This document shows, one piece after another, positions 10,621-25,600 of a stretch of DNA of 64,000 bases. A model generated the notes under the pieces. It saw only the letters and a list, made by a program, of their open reading frames with translations, was not told the DNA's origin and searched no databases. Positions within the stretch are counted from its first letter, which is position 1, and each line of letters opens with the position of its first letter. The position numbers were made by a program, and so were the translations under genes. Source of the DNA: Alentia gelatinosa (Eukaryota; Annelida; Polychaeta; Phyllodocida; Polynoidae); the NCBI GenBank assembly GCA_950022655.1, contig OX465587.1:29949716-30013715 (forward strand). The letters are read 5' to 3'.

Positions 10621-13600
10621 GTAAGTAGTACTTTTTGATATTCTGGATAAATAATGTAAGTTACCAAAGTTTCATGTAATTTTCATGTCTGCCTGTCAAT
10701 GTCTCCAGAGATTTCAAGTGCTCGAGCGAACTAGAGTAGCCATGATTTAATATTTCCTCAAGCAATTAAGGTCAGGTTTATCATCAAATTTTGTCCGGGT
10801 CTGCAGGACCAGGCCCTATTCTGAATAAAAAGATGTTTGGAGCAAGAGTGATTGCTAGTTCTGGCATCATGCACTATCAAATTGTATGATAACGCCACTG
10901 CAGTGGGGGATAGCCGCTGATTTAAGTTTTTATAGTCTATTGATGATCATGAACCAAGGTTAAAACCTCTCTATGAAAAATCGAAATTTTTTTTTCTTTT
11001 AACTCACCTGCAACCAGGGCCTGTTTAATAATCCAGGATCGTACATGTAGACCCTTTTCTGTAAGCCAAGGAGACCCAGGGACGATGTGGTTTATTCAAC
11101 ACATATGGAAGGCCTTATGTACGGTCAATGCTGTGTTAGCTAATAGACTAATACCATTAAACGATAACCCTTGTACAGGATCCAGAATAGGGTCTTCATG
11201 TGCGATCCTAGATTATTATTATCATTTTTTTTATTCAGTTCTGCATTTACTGTATAAATAGTCCAATATGTAAGAAATCCATTCATGTGTAATTTTCTTT
11301 TTTTTTAATTAACGAGCTTTGCCCTTCTTTATTAATCATCAATTTGGATGCATTTTACAGGTAAATAATCCAACAATGAACAATTGAGTATCTGCATTTG
11401 GCTACATGTGTGTTATTACACTTATTTTATCTCCTATATATATATTTGGACATTTTGGTGGTAAACATTATCATTCCATTGCCTCCCTTTCCTATGTTGT
11501 AACTTTATGTAATTTCTAGACTTCTGTTTTCTGCCCTCTATAACATGCTCCAATCCTTAGATCCTACATTATTCAAGAGGCTCCTGGTGTTTTGTTGGGC
11601 GTCAGGGGCAGGATGGCCGTCTCCATAACACAATAACTATGTGCTCTACACCTAGCTATTGTAATATGGAGGTGGCCATCTTACCCACCAGCACTAAAAA
11701 GACACCAGACGGCGGATCCAGTTTTCGATGGATTTAATTTTTTGTTAAATTGGGAGGGTATGCCATCAAAGGGTTTTAGCCTTGTCACACGATTATCTCT
11801 AGAATATGACAGCAGAAAGTTGTGGCTATCCCTTGCCTACAGTGGCGCCATCTTGTAATTTCCTGGTGGATGATGGCGGAACTAGCCTTCACCCTGTGCC
11901 CTATATATATACCCCAGACAAGTGGCGTCAAGATTTGCGGAGACGTGTCTAACATCCTTGTCTTACATACATGTCTGGCCTAGTGCCCAGTTGTCTGGTG
12001 GTGGGGTCCTGTCTCAGATATTAGACATGTGTTGAACTAGAGTGACATGCCGCAGTGGTAGGTGTAAACGTGTTTGACGGGAACTGAGACAAGGCATCGT
12101 CATCTCAGGTCGCGTCCTGTCTCCTTAAGTGGGATTCACACGGTGGGATTCACGTACCTCACAGGCCGTTTGTCTGAGACAAACCCTGTTGGGATTTGGT
12201 ACTGGAACACAATCTCCTTGTGTGAATGACAGGGTTCCTTTTTGCTGAGACAATTTTTTTCTCTCTTGCAATTGTCGGCTACAATCACCCCTAACAAGGA
12301 ACAGAATCTCATGCGATTTTGACTTTAAACAGGTTTAAAATTTAGAGGGACATTTTGGTGAGACAAATGTATTTCACATGTTCTCCCCCAATCTGTGAGT
12401 CTCAGTGGTCTCAAATAGCACCTATTCACACGGGGAAGTACCCTGAGTCGGCGACTGTTAACCTTGTGTACCCTGTGTACCCTGTATAGGGGTGTAGGGG
12501 TGAGACTATGTACCTGTTAGGTCTTCCCCAAGTGAATTGAATCCGCCATGTTACCCTGACACTGTTGGACACCCCAATCTGTGAAACTTTGTACCCAGCT
12601 GGAAATAGTAGCCGACTGGTGCAAAGGTGTGAAGTACACCAGTCTCAGGTCCATTTATCTCATCGTGTGAATCCCACTTTAGACATGCCACCCAGTGTGA
12701 CGTTGGTAAATCACTTAATGGGCTGTTCCATCCGGCTGAATTCTCAGCCGAAATATGATTCTGACAGAGTCTGATTTACTATTCGGGTACCATCGGTGTA
12801 ATGGGACACTAAAACCAAGTGAGATCGGTGGCGTCGGCCGCCGTCTGCCACCGTCGGCCGCTGTATGGTGCCCTGTTCTATATGCCCGACACCGGCCGAT
12901 TCTAGTACATCCCTTTCCCGCTAGGTTTTTTACTGGTGGTGCCTGAAGCCTACCTTGTGACCTTGACCTCTGGTTTGTTTACTTGGAGTGAGAATTCGAA
13001 GGTAGATGGTGTATTGATACAAATAACAGTTGTGTATCATGGTTATTTTGAAAACGAACAATATTTATTGACGCATTCAGGGTGAATGATGCCTTGAGGC
13101 ATTCCCCAGCACAGGGCGAATGATGCTTTGAGGCATCATTTACAACATTTATGATATTGTTTTATCAAGAAGTAATGGGTCAAAAAACAGGAAACTTGCC
13201 GAGCATATACTTATGATATAATATTTAACATCATTAGGTAAAATAAATGATAAAATTAGGATTGAAATGTCATATCACGTGATCAGAAAATCGAATCTGG
13301 GTTTGAACAATAATAGGCTCACCCCTAGCATTATACCTGTCCCTGGTACCCGTCCCAACTGACACGGATCTACCACAGACTCCCACCTGTAAAGGGTTTA
13401 TGTAAATGATAATTAAATTTAAATCTGTTCATATTCCCATGTCAATTTCCATTGAACACAGTGTTAATTTAAAGTGTAGGACACAGTGGCGCTCAATTAT
13501 TCGGAGCGTACTGTCGCTTGTATCTGAACCCAGTTAATATTGTGTACATGTTTGTGGCACATAATGACAAACACAAAGCGCGGGTATGGACATAAAATGT

Positions 13601-16600
13601 ATTGAGTATAGTAGATACGAGGTAACTTTTAGAGGTCCATCATAACACACATTAGAGATAGTTCAGGAGCTATTGATGAGCCCTACGGAGTAGGAGAGAA
13701 TGAAAAGAAGAGGGTGCAGTGTTTTTGTAGGGTGGGTAGGTGGTTTCTTCTCGTTGGCTGCCCAGTGTTGAAGTTAACGTCGGCGGGGTGGCGTGGGGTG
13801 ACCACGTGAGGGACACGTGACCGGAACGGGTTGAAGGAGTCCCTAGCGACCAGGAGTGAGTCCCTAACGACCACGCTTAATTTCGCATTAAGGCCAACTC
13901 TTCAGTTAGCCCTAATGTTAAGGCCAATGCCCATCTACCGATTTCGGAACATTTATGTACCTTTGTCGGCGACAAACGGAGGGTAATTCGTCTCAGACGA
14001 GCCTTCCTAATGAAGTCGGCCGTAGTCGGTAGATGTAGGACAGCTAGGCAAGGGTGTAGACTGATTTGCTTAGGACCAATTCCCACCAGCCCCTCTCCTC
14101 GAGGGCCGCGGGTCGAGCAAGGGGTTACGTTATTTATCCTACCCCTAATAAAAAGCTGCCATAGACTTAGCATAGACAGATTCATGTGGCATGCTGTGAC
14201 ATAAAGTGTTTTTTTATGCCACTAGAGTAATAAAAAAATGGACCAATCAGAGACCAGTATGTCAGGTACAACGAAAAAAGTTCCGGTTGCACTCAAAATG
14301 CCCATTCAGATGCTACTAGCATGATACAGAATAATCGAAAAATAGAATTCACACCTGAAGTGTAGAGATGGGGTAGGATAAATACAGAACCGAACTCGAG
14401 TTAGCCTGACTAGTTTTCAAGCCACTCCGGTCAGGTCTGCTACTCACTACACTCTGTTATCGCCTCGTGTAGTAATACACGACCTGTCCATCGTGGCATA
14501 AAAACTAATCAGGCTAACTCTCGTTCAGCTCTATTTAATTGCCTGCGACAAGTTGGCCGACTCCTATACGATTTGTGAACTAATCGTTCAACCCATAATC
14601 GGTAGATGGGCATCAGGTTGAAGCTTCTAAAGCCTGCACTACAATGTAAACAAGTTTTTACGAACACCCACATGTATGACTCTATGTGCTAAGTGTATGT
14701 TTTTCTGTGCTAGGAAATTATAGTCAAAGGATGTCCTCAAACCTTTTACTTTCTCGTAATGCCTCGACATATCTATCTCCGTCAAAACAGAATAAAATGT
14801 CATTAGGCGCTTTCCGCCTTTCTCCGTAGGGAGTTCATGGGAAAGTGGTATTTTGTCTGTGTCGATGTATTTTTGTCAAGGAAAGTTTTCGTGAGGTGAG
14901 TAAAACTAACGTCATGACATAAATACTCAGCAGACAGAGTGTCTCCAATTCCCAGATGTAAATAGGATACAGGTGTCTACGGATTTTTGTCAATTAAAGG
15001 CATATCCTGCAATTCACAGTGGCGCCACATGGTGATCTCTAAAATTGTATCAATATCAGTCAAAACTCTTTCCCATTGTTACCTTTAATATGGTTTATTC
15101 TAAAGCAGAATAAGTAAAATATGATATTCATTTCTAGTTTGACCTAACTGGATACACACAATATACCTTTTTCATTCACTTGATTTATATTGGAAATAGA
15201 GTGTGAAATATGGTTTTCTGGAATTCTTTCAAAAACATTGACCTATATATTAACATTATTATAGGAAAATTTTAAGGAAAGGAGAGAGGTTTTTACTAAA
15301 ATACATCTTTTGTAAATTCTATATATTCTATTATAATATCATAACATCAACCTCTAGGTCAAAAACTATCACGTTGACCCCAATGTTTTCAAAGTTTGAT
15401 ATGTGTTTTCAACACTTTGAGATCATCATATTCAAGATCCAGGAAAATGACATGGGTTTTGATGTTCAAGGCAAATTGTCTGGTCTGTCTTTAAATGTGA
15501 CAGTTATGTCAGCCTGAGAAAAGGGATTGTAGACCATCCCTTGTAGTGGGAATGTGCCCAATTAAAAATATATTGTATAGGTTACAATTCGTAATGTTAA
15601 AAGCCACCTTAAAAGCATCCTTCTTAAGTTACATATGTAACTTCTAGCAGCAACAAACACTTAAGAAGTCACAGTTTTGGCGACGGGGTGATGGGATTCT
15701 TTTTGAACAGAAAGAAATATTTGGGTTTTTTTTAGAACTTTGCTCTAAACCATGTATGTCTATAGAGTTCTATCATCCATTTTTTTTTTTTAAATCACTT
15801 TATTTATACTGAAGGTACACACGGCGGTTGGCCGGTTTGATCATGCATCCAGATCGGATGGTTATTCACAAAAGTTTCACTTAATTTTGTATAACAATAT
15901 AACAAGTCATACTCTTATTTAGAAGACAGTTTTTAGACCATGTGGTCATATCACGTGTGCATAGCTATTTTTGAATAATGATCATTGTATGCGGATTCAA
16001 AACTGTGGCACACAACCTCAAAGCTATTGTATACGGGAAAATACATAGCAATTGCCTGGTTTCAATTACAACAAATGATGATTTTGTTGACAGGTGTAAA
16101 CCATTCAAGTCACTAACGCTCGTTTATTACTACGCGTTCATATCTCGTGCTTTACGGCGGCCTCTCCCTAAAAACATTTATTCTATCATTTATTCGTAGT
16201 AGAGAGTCATACACAATATTAACTGGTTTCAGATTTAAGCAGGCATACGAAGACTAGGATAAGTTGGGTATGTTATAATGATAATAATAGTTCAACAAGA
16301 ACTATCCTAGTGAAGCAGGCAAGTATCAAGTAGGGGTGGTTACAGTGTAGCTGTTATTTGAAATTAAAGTAACAAACTCCGAAAACGTACACATAGGTCT
16401 CCCTGGCATAACTCACGTAGGCAGGTCAGTCGGGGTTTGTTTTTAAACAAATACCAGATTTCGGTGGTATACATCTACTTTAAAGGCATACAGAACAATT
16501 TGGCTCGAAAATTAAACTTATGTCATTTTGATCACCATTGAATATGATGATATCCAAATGTTGTGGAACACATATCCAACTTAAAAATCAGGGGTCACCA

Positions 16601-19600
16601 TGCAAGTTTTTGATTAAGAGACCAATATCATGATATACAGAAATTCCTTAAAGTTCCTTTTCACATAGTAAGGTCTACCCTTGTTATTTTCTCAAAACTT
16701 TTAGAGAATATAGTACATGCATAGTACTACATATTTAGATTTTTTAAATCATATATCACCGTTCTTGTTTTTGATATAGAAGTGAAGAATACCATATTTT
16801 GTAGTTCCTTTACTAAATAATGCAATCAAATGAAAACTAACCTAATTTACATATTGAGATAAGTTAAACTCGAAAATATGTCATAATTCATTCATTTGGA
16901 ATTGGAATAAATCAAAGGAACCAGTTTAAATTGATAATCTTCAGTATTTGAAAATAACCAGGTGGCGCCACTGTGTATTGTCGGATATGCCTTTACACCG
17001 TTTGAGGCATCGCGGGTTTTTCTCCCCTCGTATGGCTTGTTGATACATGGAACTCCAGCTAGCTGTTATAGTAAACAACCATGTTTAACTGTAAAACAGA
17101 TGCCACCTTTAAACAAAAGAAGATGGGAGAGAGTTTAAAATGTCAACTGAACTATTTACAGAGATATGCACACTGACATACACGCCCTTTACACTAGACG
17201 ACTCAAACGTGGCGACTGTAGATCGTCTAGCCAATAGACCTTTTTCTGCAGCCTGGTTTCGCACCTTATGTGCTTGGTTACCCAATGCTTGCAGCAAAAA
17301 AAACACCTGGCAATGTATCGTTTAGTATTGGATGACTGGATGTGTTGGCATAATACGTAAATAATACCCGTTTAGATGATTTCTAAAGAAAGCACAGTGA
17401 TTGCATCGTATTTTATGGTATTCCAGTTCCATTTTCGTGGGTTACACTTGAATATTGCCCCAGTATTACTTCAGATTTGATTTAGATAACACAGGAACAC
17501 CACAGGAGATTATACAATACAATATTACATTAGTGGGCCTAACTAACATATTCCTATCTTTATCTACGTAAAAACTGAGACAATTAATTATAAATAACAT
17601 TCCACATATCTACATTTGATAGGAAGAACAATGTATTACTCATTGATACAAATTAAATTAAATCATCTGAAAACTAAAATTTACAGGTTAGACAGACCAG
17701 ACTCGTTAATACAATGTCTAAGTTTGTTCCAGCAGTCTAATCTTTCAAGAAAACAATACTTCTGTAATCACACCCACCGTTCACACTCTAGGTGTGATTG
17801 CTTTATGTCTCTATAGACATGAGGCCAAACTCGGCCGTGTTTATCTGAGCGACAGCCTACCTAACCAAATCACCGTTAGGTGGCGTTGAAAGGAAACCCC
17901 TGCATAGTTGTCAGGTGGTGCTCGATTACCAGCTGCAATAGTTATCAATCCGAGAATTTCTTCAAGCGTTTGCACTTTTTATAAGTGCTGATGTCTAACT
18001 ATTGACAGCTGTAAGTCGTCAGGTGGTGCTAAATTCAAGAATTGCCGCCTATATTCGTCTAGTGTAAATGGCGGGTAACTCTTCTTTTTTTCAACATGAT
18101 AATTCTACCAATCATGCATTTGTCTACCACCCATAAAAAAGTGTTTTAAAATTCTTTTTTTCTTTCGATCCTACATTCTTAAACGGGCCCCTGATTTATT
18201 CAGCTGTTACCCTGATTAAAAAGAATGATCTACATTACATATAGCTTTTTCGTTCATGGAATTATAATATTTTATATTATATGCGTTGTACTATCTCTCT
18301 TTTGCACAATGGACAGGACAGCTTGGAGTAGTACAAGAGAGAAAAAGTCACGTTTGCATGTACACTCTGGGTGGTCTTTGTATACAAAGCCCTGTTTGTA
18401 TGAAAGTCATTTTCCACTGGTCGACTATTCGCCACTGATCTGCAGTCAGGAACCAACGTTCGATCTTAAGTGTAAACCGACGTCAGATCAGTGAATGGAA
18501 ACAGACATGCAGAGAAGTGTTTACCAATTAATTGTGCATAGATTATGCAATGAGGCCGGTGACCACCAACAGAGAATCAACGGGGTTTGAAATCTTCATT
18601 GATAGTCATCGTATTTGTAGGACAGTACTGTTTGGATCCAGCAGAAACAAGGCATATCAGCGGCGATCAATCGGTGAGGGTGCTGTGTATGCCTTGTTTC
18701 TGCTACAATTGACAGGTCCATACCGACGGAAGTCGTTCGGTGGTGGCCTTATTGAATAATCTATGCACAATTAACTGGTGAACACTTCTCTGCATGCCTG
18801 TTTCCATTCACCGACCTGGTGTCGGTTAAGCTCAAAAATCGATCAGTGGTTCCCGACTGCATATCGGTGGCGAATAGTCGGCCAGTGGAAAATGGCTTAT
18901 ACGATGCCCTGTCTGTACGACCGTAAAAGTCATCAAAAAGGGACATGGACACGGTTAGACTGGTTTCAAAGTACTTTCCCAGTGACGCCGTGTTTGTTAA
19001 GGCTATTTCAGTGAACATATATCACTGGCAGGTTGACACTTGGCCACGTTGTAGCAAAGCCAAGTGTACAAGCGTTTAGATTGCAATTACAACTGTAAAA
19101 ACCGTTTATTTAGTGAGTGTTTATATTTATGTGAAACTCCAAAACCTTGTATCTTTGTAGCTTTAATTAGTGGATGAGAATACAGGCAGTCATTTTTGTC
19201 TTTTCTTTTCTTAGTATTCGGAATCAATTGATATTGTATATATATATGGCCTTATAGAGCGATTCATTCAGTCCTACATAGAGCAGTTGCATCATACACT
19301 TTTCCTGTGCACAATGTTAAGGATACCCCTTTGAAGATCGTAAATGTAGACCCTTTTCTATAGGCCAAGGAGGCCAAGGGACAGTGTGGGTAAAATTCAT
19401 TCAACATGCACTTATGAACGACCTTATGGACAGCTAAGACTGCCTTAGTGAAAAAAACTGAAATATCATTAAACGATAACCCTTGTACGAGGTACAGGAA
19501 TGGGTCTTTATGAACGATCCTAGATGATTAAACGGGCCCCAGGGGCCTTGAATCCCGAGCGCATATGATCAGGGTTTCCTTGATTGCAATATTCTACCCA

Positions 19601-22600
19601 ACTGTGAAAAAGCACGATAATATTGTGTATATATAAAGTGAAATAATCATGAAAATAAATTAATCAAGATATCTCTAAACATGAAAAAATAGTGTCAAAT
19701 ACAATAAAAGTTTTAAAAAAAGTTTCCATACATCAATATTCTACATCGCAGGTCCATTATTTATGTCCGTATGTTAAAATTTCATAGTATCAAGAAATAT
19801 CACCAAATTTCATATGATATTTTATATGGCATGGGTTGCCTTCGCAGAATGATATCACGAAGCGGAGCTGAGTGATATCTGTAGCAGAAGACAATGAATG
19901 CCATGTAAACAATTATATGATATTGAGTGATGTTTTGATTTTATCCTACCACGTCACATGCTTTTAACTTCATATGTAACCTGTGGCATGTACAAATTTT
20001 ATGGCATAACCGTGGCATAAAGTCACATCATGTTAACTGTCTAGGGAGATTTTTATAAGGGCTATGATAAAAAGGCGTTGGAGATTTTCCCAGGGTAAAT
20101 GGGCGGGACATTGTGGTTTTCTGATCGGTTCGCTGAAGAAGGGTACTTATAGGTCTCTATTGTAGGGAGCGGTTGTTGAGCCTCAATTAATGGTAAAGTG
20201 TAGGTCAGCGACATATTCAAGTGGACGAGGAGAGGGGCAGGTTGTCATGTGGTATTAAAGGCATATGATTGTGTAATTTTTTCGTTCTACCGTAATGCAT
20301 AGTCGTAACGAGATGGGATCGAGCTCTGAGTGTATAGTAAACTTGAATAGGTTTCTGAATTTATCTCACCCCTATAAGTTTAGCATGGGTCAGGTCGTTC
20401 TATATAATTTCATAGTGTAAAGGGGACTATTTTGATACTGCATGGGTGAGAAACTGGCCTGCTGGCTTGTGCATGTTTTCACCGGATTCTTGTCAACTGA
20501 TTTAGACAGACGAGGCATTCCTGATACTATACATCTCTTGTCGACCCAGCACTCCTACTAAAACACCCCCCTCCCCCCACCCACCTCCATCCTACCATAA
20601 AACTCCCGAAATACCCCGCTCCAACTTCCGCCAGTACCGGAAGTAGCTAGCGCCCCCAAGCGACGCCTTTGTCGCTACTGCATTATCCTCGATCCCGGGC
20701 CTTGCTTAACGCGTGGTGTTATTGAGGGCCTCGGCCTGTGTATAAGAAAGCATACTTTGTGAGGAATATAAAGAAATAGTCCCTGCACTGGGAGAAGCGT
20801 ATTCTCTGTGGTCTGGTGAATATCATATCGAATGTTGTTGATTTACTCATTTTAGCAACGTCAGCATAATAGCCAGATGAATAGGTTTTGAGGATCTCCA
20901 TGGAAGATGTTAGATTGTAAGATTATCTACGTATATATTTATTTCACCCCTGGAATAAATGTCCATAGGCTGAACATTGGGAACTCGTTCTCCATGCCCC
21001 TACGAGTATTGCAGTCCGTTCTCCGCGGTATATATCCTGTGTGTACAGAAGTGAGATAAATACAGAAAGCAACTCGTTTTGGTCAAAGAAGCCATTCTCT
21101 GACTCCTTTAAATGCTCTGTGATATTCACTCGGCTGTCGCCTCATTCTTATCACTCCGCATCAAACTCGTGGAGAACGACGACTTTGACCAAAACTTGTT
21201 GGTTTCTTCTTTAATACTCAATATCAACTGGTTAGATAAAATCGGCCCTAATTCTTTTTTATCATAATTTATTTGCACAACATAAGTAGAATAATGACCT
21301 CTGCCATGGCAGGTATTCAAACTTGAGAAACCGAATATAAGGAGTCTATAAGGCCTGGCGTCCACCTACTACGATAGAAATTTAGACCTACCGATATGGC
21401 ACCGATACAAAAAGCAAATATCGAAGACATATCGGGAAGGTGCAAAATCGTAGACCTATGTCTAGACATTCCAATTCACCACGCATCGACAGGGAAATGC
21501 CCCCATTTTCTATCGGTGCCTAATCGCAGGAACGTGGTCAACTGCCCCGATATCAGGTGACCTTTCCACGCGATTTTTATTTTGCATTTGGAGGCGCATC
21601 GTAGACCATATCGTATTAGGTGGACGCCGGGCCTTACATATTAAAATTATAGAAGTCAACCAATTGGCGATATTTCAAGTTAATCTTCGCTTACCATCTT
21701 ACTTTCCACCAGAAATTTTAACTGAAATAGGAAAAGACAAATGTAACTGTAAGATGTGCTCTGCGCATGCGTGATTAGACTGGATTATCCTCCTGAACGT
21801 GTTAACCCTGACAGCAGAGAGATTATCCGCCTGATGCTAATCCTATCACTCCATCTCAATCCACCGAGAACTGCCACCAGACCCCACCTCATACACCCCC
21901 CCCCTCTCCCCATCACCTCAGCTTTATCCACCCCATACCCCACCCCATCACCTCAGCTCTATCCACATAGACCTACCACCAACATATCACCTCAGTACTA
22001 TCTACCAAGACCCAGCACCACCCCATCACCTCAGCTCTATCTACTTACACCCAGAAGGTAGGTGTAAACTGGATTCGGATGATTACCTACTATATCTAAA
22101 AAAAAACTGTGATACTGGTAGAATCCGCTTGGAGTGTCTCCCGCACATACAGACAGAGTGAACCAGACCTAGGCATGGAGACTGAAGGGCCACGAGAGTG
22201 AGCTTCTCGTGTAGTGCTAAACTTAATCCTGCTATTCTTTTTTCTATTAATCTACTCAGACATACTTTTTCTACTATGATTTATTTCGAGCAATGCAGAA
22301 ATCAAAGTTTACTATTGTATTTTTCTGATCTACTTTTCTCGTGAGAAACCAATGAGATCCCAACTTTCGCTGGAGTCAATCTATAGAGGTCTGATTGCCG
22401 ATGATCAGGGGTCAGGGGTCGGTGGTATCTAAATACGAATTGACGAAGACACTAGTTTCATTAAAATATAGCAATTACCTAAATTTCTGAAATGATACCT
22501 CGAGGCTCCATGTCATACCCCGCCAGGGAATGCCTCCAGGTATCGTAGTCTAGCTAAAGGTTAATTACCTTATGCCTGCTAAAAGTGCAGGGTACAAGGA

Positions 22601-25600
22601 GACCTCGTACAAGGATTATCATTAAGGCCTGGCATCCACCTACTATGATATGGCTCCGATATGGTCTACGATGCACCTCCTGAAAAAACTCAAAATCGCG
22701 TCGGAAGGTCACCTAATATGGGGGCAGTTGACCACGTTTCTACGATTAGACACCGAAAAAAATGCATAAAGATGTGTGGTTGGATGGCATGTCTAAACAT
22801 ACGTCTACGATTTTGCACCTTCCGGATATGTCCCTGATATTTGCTTTTTGTATCGGTGCCATATCGGGAGGTCTAAGGTTCTATTGTAGTACGTGGACAC
22901 CAGGCCTTAATGATATTCAAGCTCGTTTACTGAGAGAGTCCTAGCCACCTACATCGTCCTCGAATATTTTGATAATATTTTTCCAACCTATGTAAAACTA
23001 TATCAGAGTTAATATCTTTACTATCATACAACATCCTAATCATTTTGGATTACCAAGGAGGTGTGATATAATGACATCACTATGGATATTGTGAAAAAAT
23101 ACTGCAGCTCCTTTTGTTCAAGTCGTGTATCTAGTGCTATGCAGCGTGGAGTAAAGGGGGGCATCAGCCAACCACGACAAGGCTACGACAATAGCTTTCC
23201 GACAAGGTCCACGACAGGCCTACGATTGGAAGACCTGTCGTAGCCTTGTCGTGGTTGGTCGACCCTAGTTCCCGACAAGAGGCTATGACATGGCCACGAC
23301 AGGCTCGACATGAAGCTTGTTGGGGGGCTGTCGGGGGCCTTCCGACAAGGTTACGACAAAATCGAACATGTTTGATTTTTGAGCCTTGTTGTGGCGTGTC
23401 GTGGCGTGTGGGGAGGTTGACACAGAGGTCTACGATAGAATATTTAGGTGGAGCATGGAACCTACGACACGCCCCGACAATGCTGTCGCAGGGCTCCCCT
23501 TCTCACGACGAGGCTACGACAAGGCGCCGACGGGAACTTTCTTGTCGGGGCTTGTCGTAACCTTGTCGTGGTTGGTGGACGCCCGCATTTAGGGTAAACA
23601 GATCCCGAATTTTCCCACCGTAAATGTGGTAAATTCCCCAGTAACCCTTGTCCTTAGTGCATTTACTGGTAGCATAAACTCCCGTGTTAATGGCGATAAT
23701 TGAGGTGAACTCAAGTACCTCCCACCATAGCCTTAGGTGCTGATCAAGAGGCCACTCTTAAAGATGTGGGCAGGGGGGTTACTCTGTGTAACCCCCACAT
23801 TAGATTCTGTGTTGGAACACTTGTCATAGTGTGTCAGGAGCTCAGTGGGTTCCCAGACTTAAGCGCCAAATCCACTAAGGCGACCAAGCGAATGCGTCTG
23901 CGATCCGTGTGACTGTGCGAATCCCATGCGATAATATTCAATATATTAGATATTGTCGCAAGGCATTCGCTTGTCAATGCGAACGTCTGCGAACGTCTGC
24001 GAACGTCTGCGAACGTCTGCGAACGTCTGCGAACGTTCGCTCAAATATGTGTGAGAACCACCCCACCTGAGACTGAAAAGCTTGCGCCTTGATGTACCTC
24101 AGCACGCACAGTCGGCGACTAGCGGTACCAAATATAAAACATCTTTGATATTCAAAGTGCTTACGACTGGGTGTACCAGGTACCACAAGTCTGAGACTTT
24201 AGGGAAACTAGTTAACCTAATTGGGACGGCTCCTCGTACCGTGTTCCTTTCGCTAAATCTACCGCATGAGCTCGTAGAGGGAATGCGGTAGATTAGCGAA
24301 AGAAACAAGGTACGAGGACCTGTCCCAATTAGGTTAACAAGTTTCACTTGTACTATACACCTCTAAATATTCATAATTATTTAATAACTTACAAAAATAA
24401 GTCAATGTCGAAGCCAAAATCAAACTGTGCTGGTAGTGCGGATGTTGTTTTATGCTACGCCCCACGTGCATGCGTCATCATAACTCTCCACGCAGAGGTA
24501 TTTAGCGCAATGCCTACCACAACATCTGGGTGGAGACTATTGAATGTTCAAAGTGTGGTGGTATGGCGCCATACCGGCACAGTATGGTGGTACGTCTCAA
24601 CTACCAATTGGACAGCTTAGGCTGGTATTTGGAGTATTTCAGTGCATAGGTGTATAGTACTAGGCGTACCCTGTGCACCCAGTCACAGACTATTGGGAAG
24701 TGCATAGTTCACACTGTGTGTTTTGCCACGCTTCACACTCACAAATACATCCAGTCTGAGCCTGGGCGTACTGAGGTACCTCCAATATTTAGGAGAAACA
24801 AAACGAGAGTTAGTCGTGTTGTTGTTTATCGCACGACTGCAATGTCGTGCATTACTGCTCGAGACGAAGCCGAGTGCAGTGAGGAGCAGACATTGCCGGA
24901 GTGTGATAAACAACAAGACTAACTCGAGTTTGGTTTAGAATTTATCCTACCCCCTCTAAATTACTTCAGCAAATCAAGAAATAACAGAAAAATCACCGAT
25001 AATCAGTGATAATCATTGGTTGCTTTTCAAATGACGTCCTTTGATAACTGTATCCCACTAGAGTGATAAATTTCATTTTCCTGCACCGTAACCAAATACA
25101 GTCTGCTAATGTTAAGCCTATGGAGTTTTTTTATTAGGGGTAGGATAAGAGACTGGAGGTACCTAGCTACCCCCAGTCACGCAGTGTGAACTGCATACAA
25201 AGAAAAGCATGTGTACTCTATAAGCGAGATAGACTCCAGAAATATGAGATATTAAAAGTCTGTTATTCTCGTTAATTCTGGCAGTAGACGTCACTGAGTT
25301 GAGTAAGTGAGCTGTTCTCAGCAGGAATGTCATCTCACGTGAGTTGATATCAGACACTTTACACACCATCACATGGTGACTGACAACACGGACCTAACGC
25401 CTCCACGTGTCGCTCAGTGGTTTACATAGCCCCGTATGCTGTCAGGGACAATGATCTCATCACATGAATGATAATTCTTTTTCGCTTTATTGCTCGTAAG
25501 GCCTGGCGTCCACCTACTACGATAGAAATTTAGACCTAGCGATATGGCACCGATACAAAAAGCAAATATCGGGGACATATCGGGAAGGTGCAAAATCGTA

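Noticed and set aside
12755..12946. Possible small coding region in a GC-rich patch
   Set aside because: The patch consists of GTCGGCCGCCGTCTGCCACC-type subrepeats and has no splice or homology support.
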